Virus record (IMG/VR): IMGVR_UViG_3300046169_000121
Location: 1-52,215 of that record
Direction: 5' to 3' (one strand)
DNA length: 52,215 nucleotides
From: a virus
Both the position numbers and the translations under genes were made by a program. The first letter of the stretch is position 1, and each line of letters opens with the position of its first letter. The notes under the pieces are model-generated. The model was not told where the DNA came from. It ran no database searches and was given only the letters and a program-made list of their open reading frames with translations. Below are positions 7,478 through 17,600 of the stretch, piece by piece.

Positions 7478-8326
7478 TTATGATCTAGGAAATCTTAAGT
7501 TTGTGATTTCGAAGTCAATAAATCCCACAAAAAGAGATGGGTCAATATTTTTACTAACGCGGTCACTAAGCTTGGAGCAGCGCACATCTTCCACATGAAA
7601 AAGATCACGCCCTTTACTGTGAATTAATGTCATATAGTTGAATCCTGTTGTGTCTCCGTATTCAGTTAATGGATAATCTGAAAAGTCTACTTTTTGAAAT
7701 ACTTCATTCTTTGAGTCGGCAAAAACCGACATTGCTCCATCAAGTTGATAGGTGTTTTCAGCGAAAACTACGCAACGAATGTTAGTGCTAGTTTTATCTT
7801 CTCCGCCAAATGCAAATGGCTCGTTTTCAACCAATTCAGGGTTTACGAAAATTGCAGGAACAACTTGTTTGTGAGGCGCAATTCCTGAAAGTTCTTGCTT
7901 GAACCTCCCATTAGAATCGAATTTGCTCTCCACAATGAGCTGCTCTTCAGTTTGGTTTGTAATGTACCAATTAAACTCTTTCACAGAATATGCGCCGCTT
8001 AGGGCGCTATTATTCGCACCAAAAGATGCATCAAGTATCACTCGACCGTCATCGAAATCAATAATTAATCCGTCCTCTCCACGACCAATAAATGAACCAT
8101 TATTATATATTCCACTTGGAATCTGTGCTCCATCAATACTTTCATCAAACACCCATTGCTTGTGTGGACTGCTATAAGTTACAAACCCCGAACCAAGTTG
8201 GTCATCAATTCCCATTGGATAAAGTGGAGATACATAATTTTGGAAAGCTTCTGCCTTGTCTACGACAAAATTGTCGGCCCAAAGCATAAAGCTTGTTGTT
8301 AATTCGTGTTGAAATTGCGGTTTCAT
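7478..8326 (-). CDS. Putative tail terminator/connector-type structural protein
   Basis: A 282-aa protein beginning MKPQFQHELTTSFMLWADNF. It is beta-rich with no signal peptide or membrane segment; segments such as GLIIDFDDGRVILDASFG, VKEFNWYITNQTEEQLIV and FVGFIDFEITNLRFP alternate strands and turns. I do not recognise a family. Its slot between the gp10-like neck gene (2 nt upstream) and the tail-tube gene is where siphophages place the tail terminator, though 282 aa is longer than usual for that role. A 64-nt gap separates it from the tube gene. Confidence 0.5.
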   Translation of the reverse strand: MKPQFQHELTTSFMLWADNFVVDKAEAFQNYVSPLYPMGIDDQLGSGFVTYSSPHKQWVFDESIDGAQIPSGIYNNGSFIGRGEDGLIIDFDDGRVILDASFGANNSALSGAYSVKEFNWYITNQTEEQLIVESKFDSNGRFKQELSGIAPHKQVVPAIFVNPELVENEPFAFGGEDKTSTNIRCVVFAENTYQLDGAMSVFADSKNEVFQKVDFSDYPLTEYGDTTGFNYMTLIHSKGRDLFHVEDVRCSKLSDRVSKNIDPSLFVGFIDFEITNLRFPRS

Positions 8327-8328
8327 TT

Positions 8329-8952
8329 TTAAAAATATTTACTTGATACTCTTGATGCTTGTATTGAGTTTAAGTTTGTTTCGAATTGTTGTAATAATTG
8401 TTTGATGTATGGTATTTGTACACGTCCACCTTCAGGTCGATTGCGATTTTGAAAACCAGCTCCACTTCGACTAGAGTTGATTCGTTTGTGCATGTATTGA
8501 CCTAGATTGGGAATGCCGCGACCTTCAAGCTCACGCAGCCAACTTGATCCGCTGGCCCATGGTAGTGGAGTTGCTGCATACAAATCTTGCATTGATGGAG
8601 ATGTAACCATGTAAGTCCACACAAATCCAAATGTACCCATTTTGCGGCGGCGTATTATAATGTCTGTTTTTACTAGCATTTTTTCGATTGTTTTAATAGG
8701 ATCTGCGCCAGTCTCAAAACCAATAAATCCAAAAAGATTTCCTTCGGGTAATGTGCCACTAATATTAGAACTTCCTGGGCCCGATCGTAGTTCTCTGGTT
8801 ACTGCGTGACCTTCAAATTCACTCATCATTTTTTGTTTTGCAACACGAAATTGCTTTTCAATCAATAATCTTACTTTTAGTTGTAATTCTTTATCTCTAC
8901 TGAGTTGCCGAGCAATGGATGTTTTAATTGATCTATTGAGTGGATTGGCCAT
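8329..8952 (-). CDS. HK97 gp10-like neck/tail-completion protein (putative)
   Basis: A 207-aa basic protein from the ATG at 8952 (a TTG at 8961 is also in frame). The N-terminal 60 residues are helical and Lys/Arg rich (SIARQLSRDKELQLKVRLLI), the middle has GFIGFETGADPIKTIEKML and RRRKMGTFGFVWTYMV, and the end is a helix IKQLLQQFETNLNS. Small basic proteins of this type with a helix followed by a beta core are typical of neck or stopper proteins. The start overlaps the end of the connector gene by 20 nt, indicating coupled translation. Confidence 0.5.
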   Translation of the reverse strand: MANPLNRSIKTSIARQLSRDKELQLKVRLLIEKQFRVAKQKMMSEFEGHAVTRELRSGPGSSNISGTLPEGNLFGFIGFETGADPIKTIEKMLVKTDIIIRRRKMGTFGFVWTYMVTSPSMQDLYAATPLPWASGSSWLRELEGRGIPNLGQYMHKRINSSRSGAGFQNRNRPEGGRVQIPYIKQLLQQFETNLNSIQASRVSSKYF

Positions 8953-9412
8953 TTGCTTCAATAGGTCTTAAGAAAATAGTTGTAAATTGTACAACATCAA
9001 ACAATCCGTGTGGACGCGGATCCGATTCAACATGAAACATTCTGCCGTCAAGCTCAATCCGTTTTGCTTCTTTTATATAGTCGTAATCTTCAACTTTTAA
9101 TTTGATGCGTACTGTACTGCTTGGATCTGGTCGATTTACTTTGACTTGGGCATCTGTTTCGCCAAAATATTCCAAACTACGATCGGTGTCGTATCTAACA
9201 CGCGCCTTGAAAACTTTGCGAACAGGCACGTTTTGTACGCTGGGAGTAGTTTTTCCAGAATTACCGTATAGATAATTATAAGACGGATCTGTACTAATAA
9301 TTACTTTTTGTGCTTCTTTATATACAATAATCTCTCTTCCGAATGTATCGTGAAGATCAAGTAAATTCGCCGCAATGCTAGCTCGTTCAGAAGGTGATAA
9401 AAACTCTGCCAT
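8933..9412 (-). CDS. Head-tail connector-type protein
   Basis: A 159-aa protein starting MAEFLSPSERASIAANL. The segment LHDTFGREIIVYKEAQKVII followed by STDPSYNYLYG is a pattern I associate with a conserved protein of marine siphophages encoded just before the neck and tube genes. The C-terminal half is beta-rich (VRIKLKVEDYDYI, MFHVESDPRPHGLFDVVQFTTIFL). First gene of the leftward connector/tube operon, six bases downstream of a GTGTAAAA late-type motif, so it is predicted to be translated from a nearly leaderless transcript. Confidence 0.55.
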   Translation of the reverse strand: MAEFLSPSERASIAANLLDLHDTFGREIIVYKEAQKVIISTDPSYNYLYGNSGKTTPSVQNVPVRKVFKARVRYDTDRSLEYFGETDAQVKVNRPDPSSTVRIKLKVEDYDYIKEAKRIELDGRMFHVESDPRPHGLFDVVQFTTIFLRPIEANGQSTQ

Positions 9413-9418
9413 AAATGT

Positions 9419-9426
9419 TTTTACAC
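9419..9426 (-). promoter_or_regulatory. Putative late promoter motif GTGTAAAA (leftward)
   Basis: TTTAGTGTAAAA on the minus strand, six bases before the ATG at 9412. It matches seven of eight positions of the GTGTAATA motif and is the leftward half of a divergent pair. Confidence 0.5.
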
Positions 9427-9441
9427 TAAAGAAAATTTTTT

Positions 9442-9449
9442 GTGTACTT
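9442..9449 (+). promoter_or_regulatory. Putative late promoter motif GTGTACTT (rightward)
   Basis: GTGTACTT, 21 nt before the ATG at 9471 and 15 nt from the divergent leftward copy, the same separation as in the pair at 4509-4539. This is the weakest match of the set. An AAGG ribosome-binding site (ATAAGGTTTA) lies directly before the ATG. Confidence 0.4.
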
Positions 9450-9470
9450 CATTTCAAGGTATAAGGTTTA

Positions 9471-9758
9471 ATGAACGCAGAAGACATTTTTAAAAAATGT
9501 TGTCACAGGAATACGGTTTCCCTTTTTAAGGGTTTCCTCGTAATGCTTGAGGACTTACATAAAGAGCATGAGATTAATTTCAATAAGTTAAGAGATAATC
9601 TTCCAGAGGGTTGTGTCCCTATTGTTGATCAAGCCGACTACTTCGACGAAGAAAAATTACAACATCTTCGCAAACGTACTCTCGATATTGGTAACGAAAC
9701 AATTAGAAATATCATGGGAGATTTAGATAATTATACTATAGGCTTTACATTTAAATAA
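9471..9758 (+). CDS. Small hypothetical protein upstream of tail chaperone genes
   Basis: A 95-aa mostly helical protein (MNAEDIFKKCCHRNTVSLFK ...), with an FLVMLEDLHKEHEINFNKLRDNL helix and a DNYTIGFTF end. No family recognised. It heads the long rightward tail operon, with an AAGG ribosome-binding site and a late-type motif upstream, and is followed after 2 nt by the 275-aa gene. A tail assembly role is inferred from position only. Confidence 0.55.
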   Translation: MNAEDIFKKCCHRNTVSLFKGFLVMLEDLHKEHEINFNKLRDNLPEGCVPIVDQADYFDEEKLQHLRKRTLDIGNETIRNIMGDLDNYTIGFTFK

Positions 9759-9760
9759 TC

Positions 9761-10588
9761 ATGTCAGAATCAGCAACACAACAAAAAACGCTTCCTACAA
9801 TGGATGATACTCGAAAGAAATTACGTGAAATTTATAGTTTTACGTTTGAAAAAGAGGAGAAAGTAAAACGTACTGAAACAAGTAGCGTAAAGAATCCCGA
9901 AACAGGAGAACAAGAAGAAGTGTCCGTAACCAAAGAGGTTACAGATAAGGTTCCCTATCGCATTGTAATGAAGCAACCCACGCGCCGTCAGATTGAAGAG
10001 GCTGAGCTTGAGTTTAGTGTCGAGATGAGTAATTGTATTAAAAAAGGCGTGCTCACCAAAGCGATGCTCGCCAAAAAGTATAGTGACACAGGTGGACTGC
10101 TTGCCGAAGAAGATGCAAAAGCATTAACAAGTATGTATGTTAAGTACGGCGAACTATCTCAAGAAAGTGAAAAGCTTGGAATCAAATCATCCACTTTAAG
10201 TGATGAAGATACTCAACGCATGAAAGATATTGCGGGAGAAATTGCTACTCTGCGAAAAGACATTGTTAATGTTGAAACATCATATTCTAATTTATTCAAT
10301 CATACTGCCGATGTGAGAGCAGAAAATAAAGTTATACAATGGTATATATTGAATCTTACATTTTTACAAAAATCAGATGAAGATAACATGACTGCATTGT
10401 TTGCAGGAAATGACTTTGAACAAAAATTACAAACCTACTATGAAATGGAAGAAGAAGGAGATGAATTGTATGACATTGTGGGAGGAAAGATCGCGGCGCT
10501 TTATAGCTTTTGGTATTACAGCAGTGGTGCAGTGGGCAAAGCTGATTTCGAAAAGCTTGACAACGACATCGAAGAAGGAAATATATAA
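9761..10588 (+). CDS. Putative tail assembly chaperone (first of two)
   Basis: A 275-aa acidic protein. The N-terminal part has a charged linker (NPETGEQEEVSVTKEVTDK, about residues 46-64) before KVPYRIVMKQPTRRQIEEAELEFSVEMS; the remainder is helical, with a likely coiled coil around SQESEKLGIKSSTL to VNVETSYSNLF. Position two genes before the tape measure is where siphophages encode the G and GT-type tail chaperones. It ends with TAA at 10586-10588, and the following gene is in exactly the same frame one codon after the stop. Confidence 0.5.
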   Translation: MSESATQQKTLPTMDDTRKKLREIYSFTFEKEEKVKRTETSSVKNPETGEQEEVSVTKEVTDKVPYRIVMKQPTRRQIEEAELEFSVEMSNCIKKGVLTKAMLAKKYSDTGGLLAEEDAKALTSMYVKYGELSQESEKLGIKSSTLSDEDTQRMKDIAGEIATLRKDIVNVETSYSNLFNHTADVRAENKVIQWYILNLTFLQKSDEDNMTALFAGNDFEQKLQTYYEMEEEGDELYDIVGGKIAALYSFWYYSSGAVGKADFEKLDNDIEEGNI

Positions 10589-10591
10589 TGC

Positions 10592-11578
10592 GTGGAATCG
10601 ACGAAGCGCAGAAGAATCTTTAGGGACGTTGTTCGCGGCTACTCTAGCACGCTTTTCAACGACAAGCTTGTATATATAAAACATCTCACTCCACACGATC
10701 AGGTGGAGCTTGAGGAAATCGAAGAACGTTATCACAACGAGGCATTGCGGCGCGGTGTGCCCACCGAGGCGGACATGCTTGAGTTTCTGAAGGGGGAAGG
10801 TCAATGGCTTGACGAAGACGAACGTGTGATCACCGAGAAAACTCTTTATCTTGAGAATTTAAAAAAAGCATTAACCAAGCTCGTGCTCAAAAAAGATGTT
10901 GATCGACAAAAAAGTGTGATTGCAAAAGAGGAAAAGTTGCTGCTCGAAAAACAAACACAGAAAATACAACTTGTTGGCAACACATGCGAAAAGTACGCGA
11001 AAGATCGACTCAATGATTTTTATATGATCAAGAGTTTCTTTAAAGATGCCGACATGAAAACAGAATTGTTCAGCGAAGAGGTGTTTGACGAGCTTGAAAA
11101 TTACGACATCAAAAAAATAATCTTTACATACAACGATATCTTTCAAAGTTTCAGCGAAGAAAATATACAATATACAATACTAGAAGATTTTTACAATCCA
11201 TATCTCAGCTTTGCAGAAGATAGTCTACAATTTTATGGCAAACCATTTTGTGATCTAACATACAATCAAATAAGATTGATAGTATATACTAGAGTGTTTA
11301 AAAATATATTTGACTCGAATGAAAATATACCCGAAAACATAAGAAAAGATCCCGCGAAATTATTAGAGTTTGGTAGCAGTTCAAAAGAAGAGCGTGACAA
11401 AGTGAAAGACAAATTATCACAAGGAGATGGTGGTACAATTGTTGGCGCAAAACGCGAAGATTATGAACAACTAGGAGTCAAAAAACAAAAGGGCGGAGTT
11501 GATCTACATGAAGAAGCAAAGAAAAAAGGTGGAACATTAAATATGGAAGATTTGATGAAATTGCACGGTGTGACATAA
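10592..11578 (+). CDS. Putative tail assembly chaperone (second of two)
   Basis: A 328-aa protein read from GTG at 10592 (VESTKRRRIFRDVVRG in literal codons). It is helical and charged, with a coiled-coil-like stretch KKDVDRQKSVIAKEEKLLLE, and a Lys/Gly-rich C-terminus. Its frame is the same as the upstream gene, separated by the stop TAA and one codon. The stop also forms TAATG with an out-of-frame ATG at 10588 that reads 11 codons to CTT-TAG, from which a +1 slip (CUU to UUU) would enter this frame at AGG GAC. GTG initiation is the simplest reading; readthrough or the +1 shift are alternatives. It lies directly before the tape-measure gene, so a chaperone or scaffold role in tail assembly is likely. 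Confidence 0.5.
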   Translation: MESTKRRRIFRDVVRGYSSTLFNDKLVYIKHLTPHDQVELEEIEERYHNEALRRGVPTEADMLEFLKGEGQWLDEDERVITEKTLYLENLKKALTKLVLKKDVDRQKSVIAKEEKLLLEKQTQKIQLVGNTCEKYAKDRLNDFYMIKSFFKDADMKTELFSEEVFDELENYDIKKIIFTYNDIFQSFSEENIQYTILEDFYNPYLSFAEDSLQFYGKPFCDLTYNQIRLIVYTRVFKNIFDSNENIPENIRKDPAKLLEFGSSSKEERDKVKDKLSQGDGGTIVGAKREDYEQLGVKKQKGGVDLHEEAKKKGGTLNMEDLMKLHGVT

Positions 11579-11583
11579 TTTTG

Positions 11584-11591
11584 GTGTATTA
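11584..11591 (+). promoter_or_regulatory. Putative late promoter motif GTGTATTA
   Basis: GTGTATTA 26 nt before the tape-measure ATG, in the 39-nt gap after the chaperone-type genes. It differs from GTGTAATA at one base. A ribosome-binding site (ATAAGGA) follows 5 nt before the ATG, so this transcript would be led rather than leaderless. Confidence 0.45.
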
Positions 11592-11617
11592 ATACCTTAT
11601 CTAAGGAATAAGGAAAT

Positions 11618-14600
11618 ATGGCTATTGATCTTGATGTACATGGTAATACAAAACCGCTTGAAGCGGCGGTACAGGCGGCTGTAAACAGAATTCGTCGTCA
11701 ACCAATAAAAATTACTGTTGATGACAAGGGCGCCACCCAGCCATTGGGCAACATGAAGCGTGGTGCTGATGAGTTTACCAAATCGATGGAAGCGGCGAAT
11801 GCTCGTATTCTTGCGTTCGGTGCGAGTATGGCAATCATAAATGGTGTGGCTAATGCATTCAAGGGTATGGTCAAAAACCTTGTTGAGGTTGAGAAAGCTA
11901 TGGCTGACGTTAATGTGGTCATGGGTTTGAGCGCTCAAAACTTGGAAAAATTTAGTGATGGACTTTTTAAAGTGGCAAAAGAAACTGGTGCGGCATTCAG
12001 GGTTGCTGCAGATGCCGCTACAGAATATGCTCGTCAGGGCTTGGGTGTTGAAGAATCTCTAAAAAGAACGAGAGACGCTTTGGTTCTTACTCGCTTGACT
12101 GGCATGGACTCTGCCGAAGCAGTAAAATCCTTGACTGCCGCGATGAACACATACGGCACACAAATCAAAGATACCACGCAATTGGTTAGTAAGTTTGCTG
12201 CTGTTGATGTTAAGTTTGCGGTTAGCGCCCAAGATTTTGCGGACGCTATTTCTCGTACTGGTCAATCTGCTCAAAGCGCTGGGGTGAGCATTGACGAGCT
12301 TGTGGGTATTGTAACTGCTGCTCAGCAAAAAACTGCTCGTGGTGGTGCGGTTATTGGTAATGCGTTGAAAACAATTTTCACAAAAACAGGAAAAACCGAT
12401 ACTCTCAATCAACTTGAAAATTTAGGAATCGCAGTTCGCGATCTTGAGGGAAATACAATTGGTGCACAACGCATACTGAATGATCTCGCCAATACGTTTG
12501 ATACTCTTAGTGCTGCGCAAAAAGCTCAGATTACTCAAACAATGGGTGGTTTGTTTCATATCAATATTTTAAAAGCTGTTTTGAGTGATGCCGCAAAGCA
12601 AAATGGTATCATGGCTGAAGCTACTAAAATATCTGCTGGCGCTACAGACGAAGCTATACAAAAAAATGAAGAGTTGCGCAAAACAATGTCTGCGGTTGCC
12701 ACAGAAACAGGCCTCGCAATCAAACAAGTTAGTACTCAAATAGGTGAAATTGCACTTGCTCCAGGAATGGAAAAGATTCTCAACTCTGTTAAAAGTCTGG
12801 CCGAAGGATTGAGTGGAGTGTTGGGAGATGGAGAAAGTACTGGAAGTAGTTTTGCTACTGGCCTTCTTAAAGGTATTGGTAATGTTATTACTGGGCCAGG
12901 ACTTGTTGTTCTCGCGGGTGTATTTTTCAAATTATTTGGTCAAGCGTTAAAGTTTACAAAAGAAAGTTTAACTTCGTTGGTCGGCGTAACAACCGAAAAA
13001 CAAAAACAAAAAGCCATACAAACAAGCTTGGTTGCACTGTTTGGTCAAAACGCAGCGCTCAACAAAGAGATGTTGCGTACTGATATTGGTCGCACCGAAA
13101 AAGAAAAAATCATACTCGGACTGCTCAAGGCGCAAGTTCTTGAAGCTAAATCTTTGAGCACATTGACTGCTGGCATGGCTGGTACATTATATCGAAAAGG
13201 GTATGGCGCAAATTTAACACCTGTTGGTAAAAAAGCAAGTGGACACATTCCTAATTATGCAAACCCAGAACGCGCACAAGCTGCGCAGGGTGGATATGCT
13301 GCTGGAAATATTAGAAGCATGAACATGCCTGGCGAAGGCTCGGTAATATACAACAGTGCAGAAAAAGTCAAGAATTTTAAGGGCATGAGCCAACCTGCAA
13401 TCATGCCTCCTTATTCAAGCAAGGCTGGAAAAAACTATCAACAAGCATTTGGTAGTATACATGGATTTGATCCATATGCTGCGGGAGGATATATACCCAA
13501 CTTTGCGAAAACTGCGGCTCAATATTTAGAGAGTGCAAGAAGTGCAAAAACAACTGCTAATTTAACAAAAATTGCTAGGGGCGAGGAAATAGGAGGGAAA
13601 ACATTCTCTCTCGAACAACAAGCTGATGCAGCTGCAGCTTTACTAGAAAGATCTGCAGCAATAAAAACCACAGCAAACTCAAGTCAACTAAAAGACACCG
13701 GAGCTATTTCTTTGGCTGCAATGCTTGTTCCTAAAGAGGGTTACAAATTTAAAGCTGGCGATAAACCGCCTTACGCTAGCTATGGAACTGGAAAAGGTAA
13801 AATGACTTGGCCTGTTTACACTTTGAGATCACAGATTCAAAAACCAATGGATCTTACTGATAAAGTAAAGAAAAAATTTGAGTCGGTTGGATCTAAATAC
13901 TCAACTGAAGTCTCAAGGTCTGTGGGAGGAGGAAATGTCACTGCTAATAAATTTTGGAAAGAAATAGAAAATGATAGAGCGGGCGGAGGTAAAGGGGCCT
14001 GGAAGGCTGCAGTTGGAGCTATTTTTGAGGCATCTCTAAATGCTGCAATAGGTTATAAAGCGGCTAAAGGACACCCAGAACAAGGAGATTTTGATGTTAG
14101 GGGTGGTGAAAATCTCAATAAAGTTCGAGAACTTTTTGATCTGCCCCCGGGCATTCCTGTGGCTGATTATAAAAGCAGTGCAGCTAGCAAAGGTAACAGA
14201 AAGTCTTTTAGAGATAAAGTTTTAAAAGAAGGCGCGTTCAAGGCCGCTCAAAAGAAAAACAAAACAAGAGCCTACGGCCACATCCCCAACTTCGCCGATC
14301 CATTATCTGATGCAATAGGCCGAGAAAAAGCGGCTGGCGTTCCAGTTTCACAAATTCGTGTTGGCTCACACGGCGCACTCATGGGCAAGGGAAACCCCCT
14401 CGGCCTCGGCGTAACCAATACACACGATGAGCCAAATGGTTTGCGTGATGTGTTTGGTGCGAATGGATTCGTGCCGAATTATAAAAAAGGATTCATTCGA
14501 AAAGGATACAACAAGTTAAATAAAAGATTTTCAAAAACATCTGCAGGAAAAGTGCTAGACTCTAGCGCTGGACAAATGGGTGTGGCGATTGGACTTCCAA

Positions 14601-17600
14601 TGGCTGCTGCTGCAACTGATGGCGCAGCATTATCTGGAGCTTTACAAGGGGCAGGAACAGGTGCAATGATTGGCAGTATGTTTGGTCCACTGGGTACGGC
14701 TGTAGGTGCTGCAGGAGGAGCGTTACTCGGATTTATTGGCGGATTAAACGATGCAGAAAAAGCGACTAAAGAAAAAGCAAAGCAAGACCGCGAGGTTGCC
14801 GCTCAGGCTTTCTCTCAAACTACGCAAGAAATTTTTGGTGGAGATTATAGTCCATCTCAAAAATTGAACGGCAAAACGTTGTTGGCAACCTTCGAAAGTG
14901 TGCCATTACATATGGGTATTGCAATGCAGGAAATGAGAGAGCAGCTGAGAGACTTTAAGGGTACAGGTCGAGAAAAGTTAGCTGAACAAGAAAGGTTAAA
15001 ATCTGAACTTCGTTATAAAAGCAGCGAAGATTTAGACCGCGAAAAAAAGTCTATTCTCGCTTCGTTGATGAAGGGTAGGGAAAATGAGGTTTTTAGGGGT
15101 AGAGAAAAATTAGAGAAAATAGGATTAAAGCAAGAAGCGGCTACAGGTTTAGAAATTATTGAAGCTATAAAAGTTGCAGATCCTAAGCAGATTCAAAAAT
15201 TTTTCAATGATATGAAGATGAATCTACAAGAAAGAGCAGGATCTGAAAGAGATCTAACTCGAGCGGTCATACTTCAGCTGAATACACAAAAAGCAATTGT
15301 TGATGCTCAGCATGCATCAAAATTGCGACAATTAGAAATTAATACAAAATATTCTTCAATCGTTGATTCTTTAACTCTTCAAGAGCGAGTAATTGGTTCA
15401 TCAATAACAGAACAACAAAAAGCGAATTTTACTTATACCAAAGCAATGCAGAATGCTGCTAGAAAATATGAGGTAGGAGAAGAGGCTTCTGGATTTAAAT
15501 TTAGAGAATCTATGCTTGATTTTGCTAAAGGTGGAAATGTTATAGCTCAACTTAAAACTGTTCTGGCTTCTGGTAAATCAATTGATTCTGATAAGGTGAA
15601 CTTAAACCAAGAGCTTTCAAATCTAAGCAGTCAAGAATTGAGTCATATGATGGCAAAGCTAGATCTTACTGATGAGGAAAGACTTTCACTTGAACAAATT
15701 GTTGAAGCAAGAATTCGAAATTTAGAACTACTGAAAAAAGAAAAAGAAATCGCCGAACAGAGAGCGAAAACAGAAAAGTATATAAATGATACAGTTGGAA
15801 AACGAAATGATATTATATCTAAGGAAAAAAATAATTTAAAATCTAGATCTAGTGCCCTATCACACACTCAGACGATGCGCGGTTTCGGTGTGGAACTTTC
15901 TAGCGCAAGAAGGGCAGCTGATTTTGGAGGAGGGTATAAAACACATCGGCAGAAAGCAGAGTTCGATTTAAATGAATCATCAATAAATACTCAGCTAAAA
16001 ATTACAGAGATAAAAGAAAATAATCTGCTTGAAATACAAAGAAAGAAACTTGCTCTTAAGAAAGAAGAGCTTGCGCAAGAGGAGATGCTTGATTTTTACA
16101 AAAAGAAAGAAGTTGAAGGTCATACTCTAAGTACAGAAGAGGAAACTTACTATAAAAGTTTAGAAATGGGTGAAAAGGATAGATTACGTACAATAAAAAT
16201 AATCAATCAAGAAATCGATCAGCAAGAAGAAAAAAGTAAAGGTCTAATAGAAAATGCTGAAAGATTATTAGAAGTGGAAAAACAAATATCAAAAGAAAAT
16301 TTAAGCAGAGCTCAAAGATTAGAAGCGTTAGAATTTGCGAAAACTCAAGCTCAGTATCAAGATCAAATTTCTTCAGATGAATTCGAAATAGAGCAAGGGC
16401 AGTTAAGGCTTTCTAGGGGGCCTGGTTATATATCAGATTTTCAAAAAAGAAGAAATGATTTATCTAATAGAGGTGCTAGAGAAAAAATAGGTTTTGCGAG
16501 TATGGAAGAAGGTGCAAGATTACAAATATCTACATTAAAAGAATCGCATGATTACGAAAAATTAGCGTCCGAACAATCTAGGTATGAAGAATTATATTCT
16601 AAGCTTGGCAAAGAATATGTTTCTCCAAAAGAAATGAATGAACTTGGTGGCTTACAACAAACTTTAAAAAATAGAGAAGAAACTTTAAGTAAAATCGAAG
16701 AACAATCTCAAATGATCAACTCTGCTAAAGATAGCGCAATAGAAAAAACTAAAACCTTATTGAATTTAGAAAAACAAATCTTGGAGCAAGAAATCGCTCA
16801 TAAAACTGGCCCAGGTGCATTTAGTAATGGAATGACAGACTCTTTTGAAATGATGCGCGATCAGGTTTCAATGATGGACTACGAACTTGGCAAAAGAATA
16901 CCAACCGCTTTCGCCGACGGACTTAGTGGAGCACTAATCGGCGCAATCAATGGAACAAAAAGCCTAAAAGAAGGATTGATGGATGCGGCAGTGAGCTTTT
17001 TAAGCATGATGCAACAAGCCATGATGCAAAAGTTGGTTTATCAATCAATGGGTGCAATGGGATTTTCGAAGGGTGGAAATGTTCGCAAATATTCAAAAGG
17101 TGGCGGAGTGCCTGCTATGGTAAGCAACGGTGAATATGTGATGAGTCGCGATGCAGTAAATAAATATGGCGGATCATTCATGCATGGAATAAATGCTGGT
17201 GGACAAATACCTGGATTTAGCAAAGGTGGGATGACCGGTACTATTGTCGACGACAGCGGCATAGGTGGCGCATTGGTGATGAAAGAAAAAAGATTTCAAG
17301 AAGCCGTAGAAAATCATTTATTATCAACAGGAAAAATAAAAAGAGAGGCTGCGCCGGGAGGTCCTGCAGCGCAAGGCTCTGCATTAGCATCTAATTTTGG
17401 GGGAGGACGAGGATTTGATTCTGGTAGATTATACCAAAGAAAAGCAATGAGCAGTTCTTTTTACGCTCAATCTGGTAATGTGGGACTTGGTGAAGACACA
17501 AGTGCAATGCAAGCAATACTTTCAGAAGAAGAGCGTGTTCGTCAAGAAATCAAGGCGAAACGAGAAGCGGCAAAAGCAAAGCGCAGACAGATACTGGGAA

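Noticed and set aside
10401-10679. A 92-codon frame spanning the junction of the two chaperone-type genes.
   Set aside because: It lies out of phase inside both genes and its translation lacks any recognisable pattern; it looks like a shadow.
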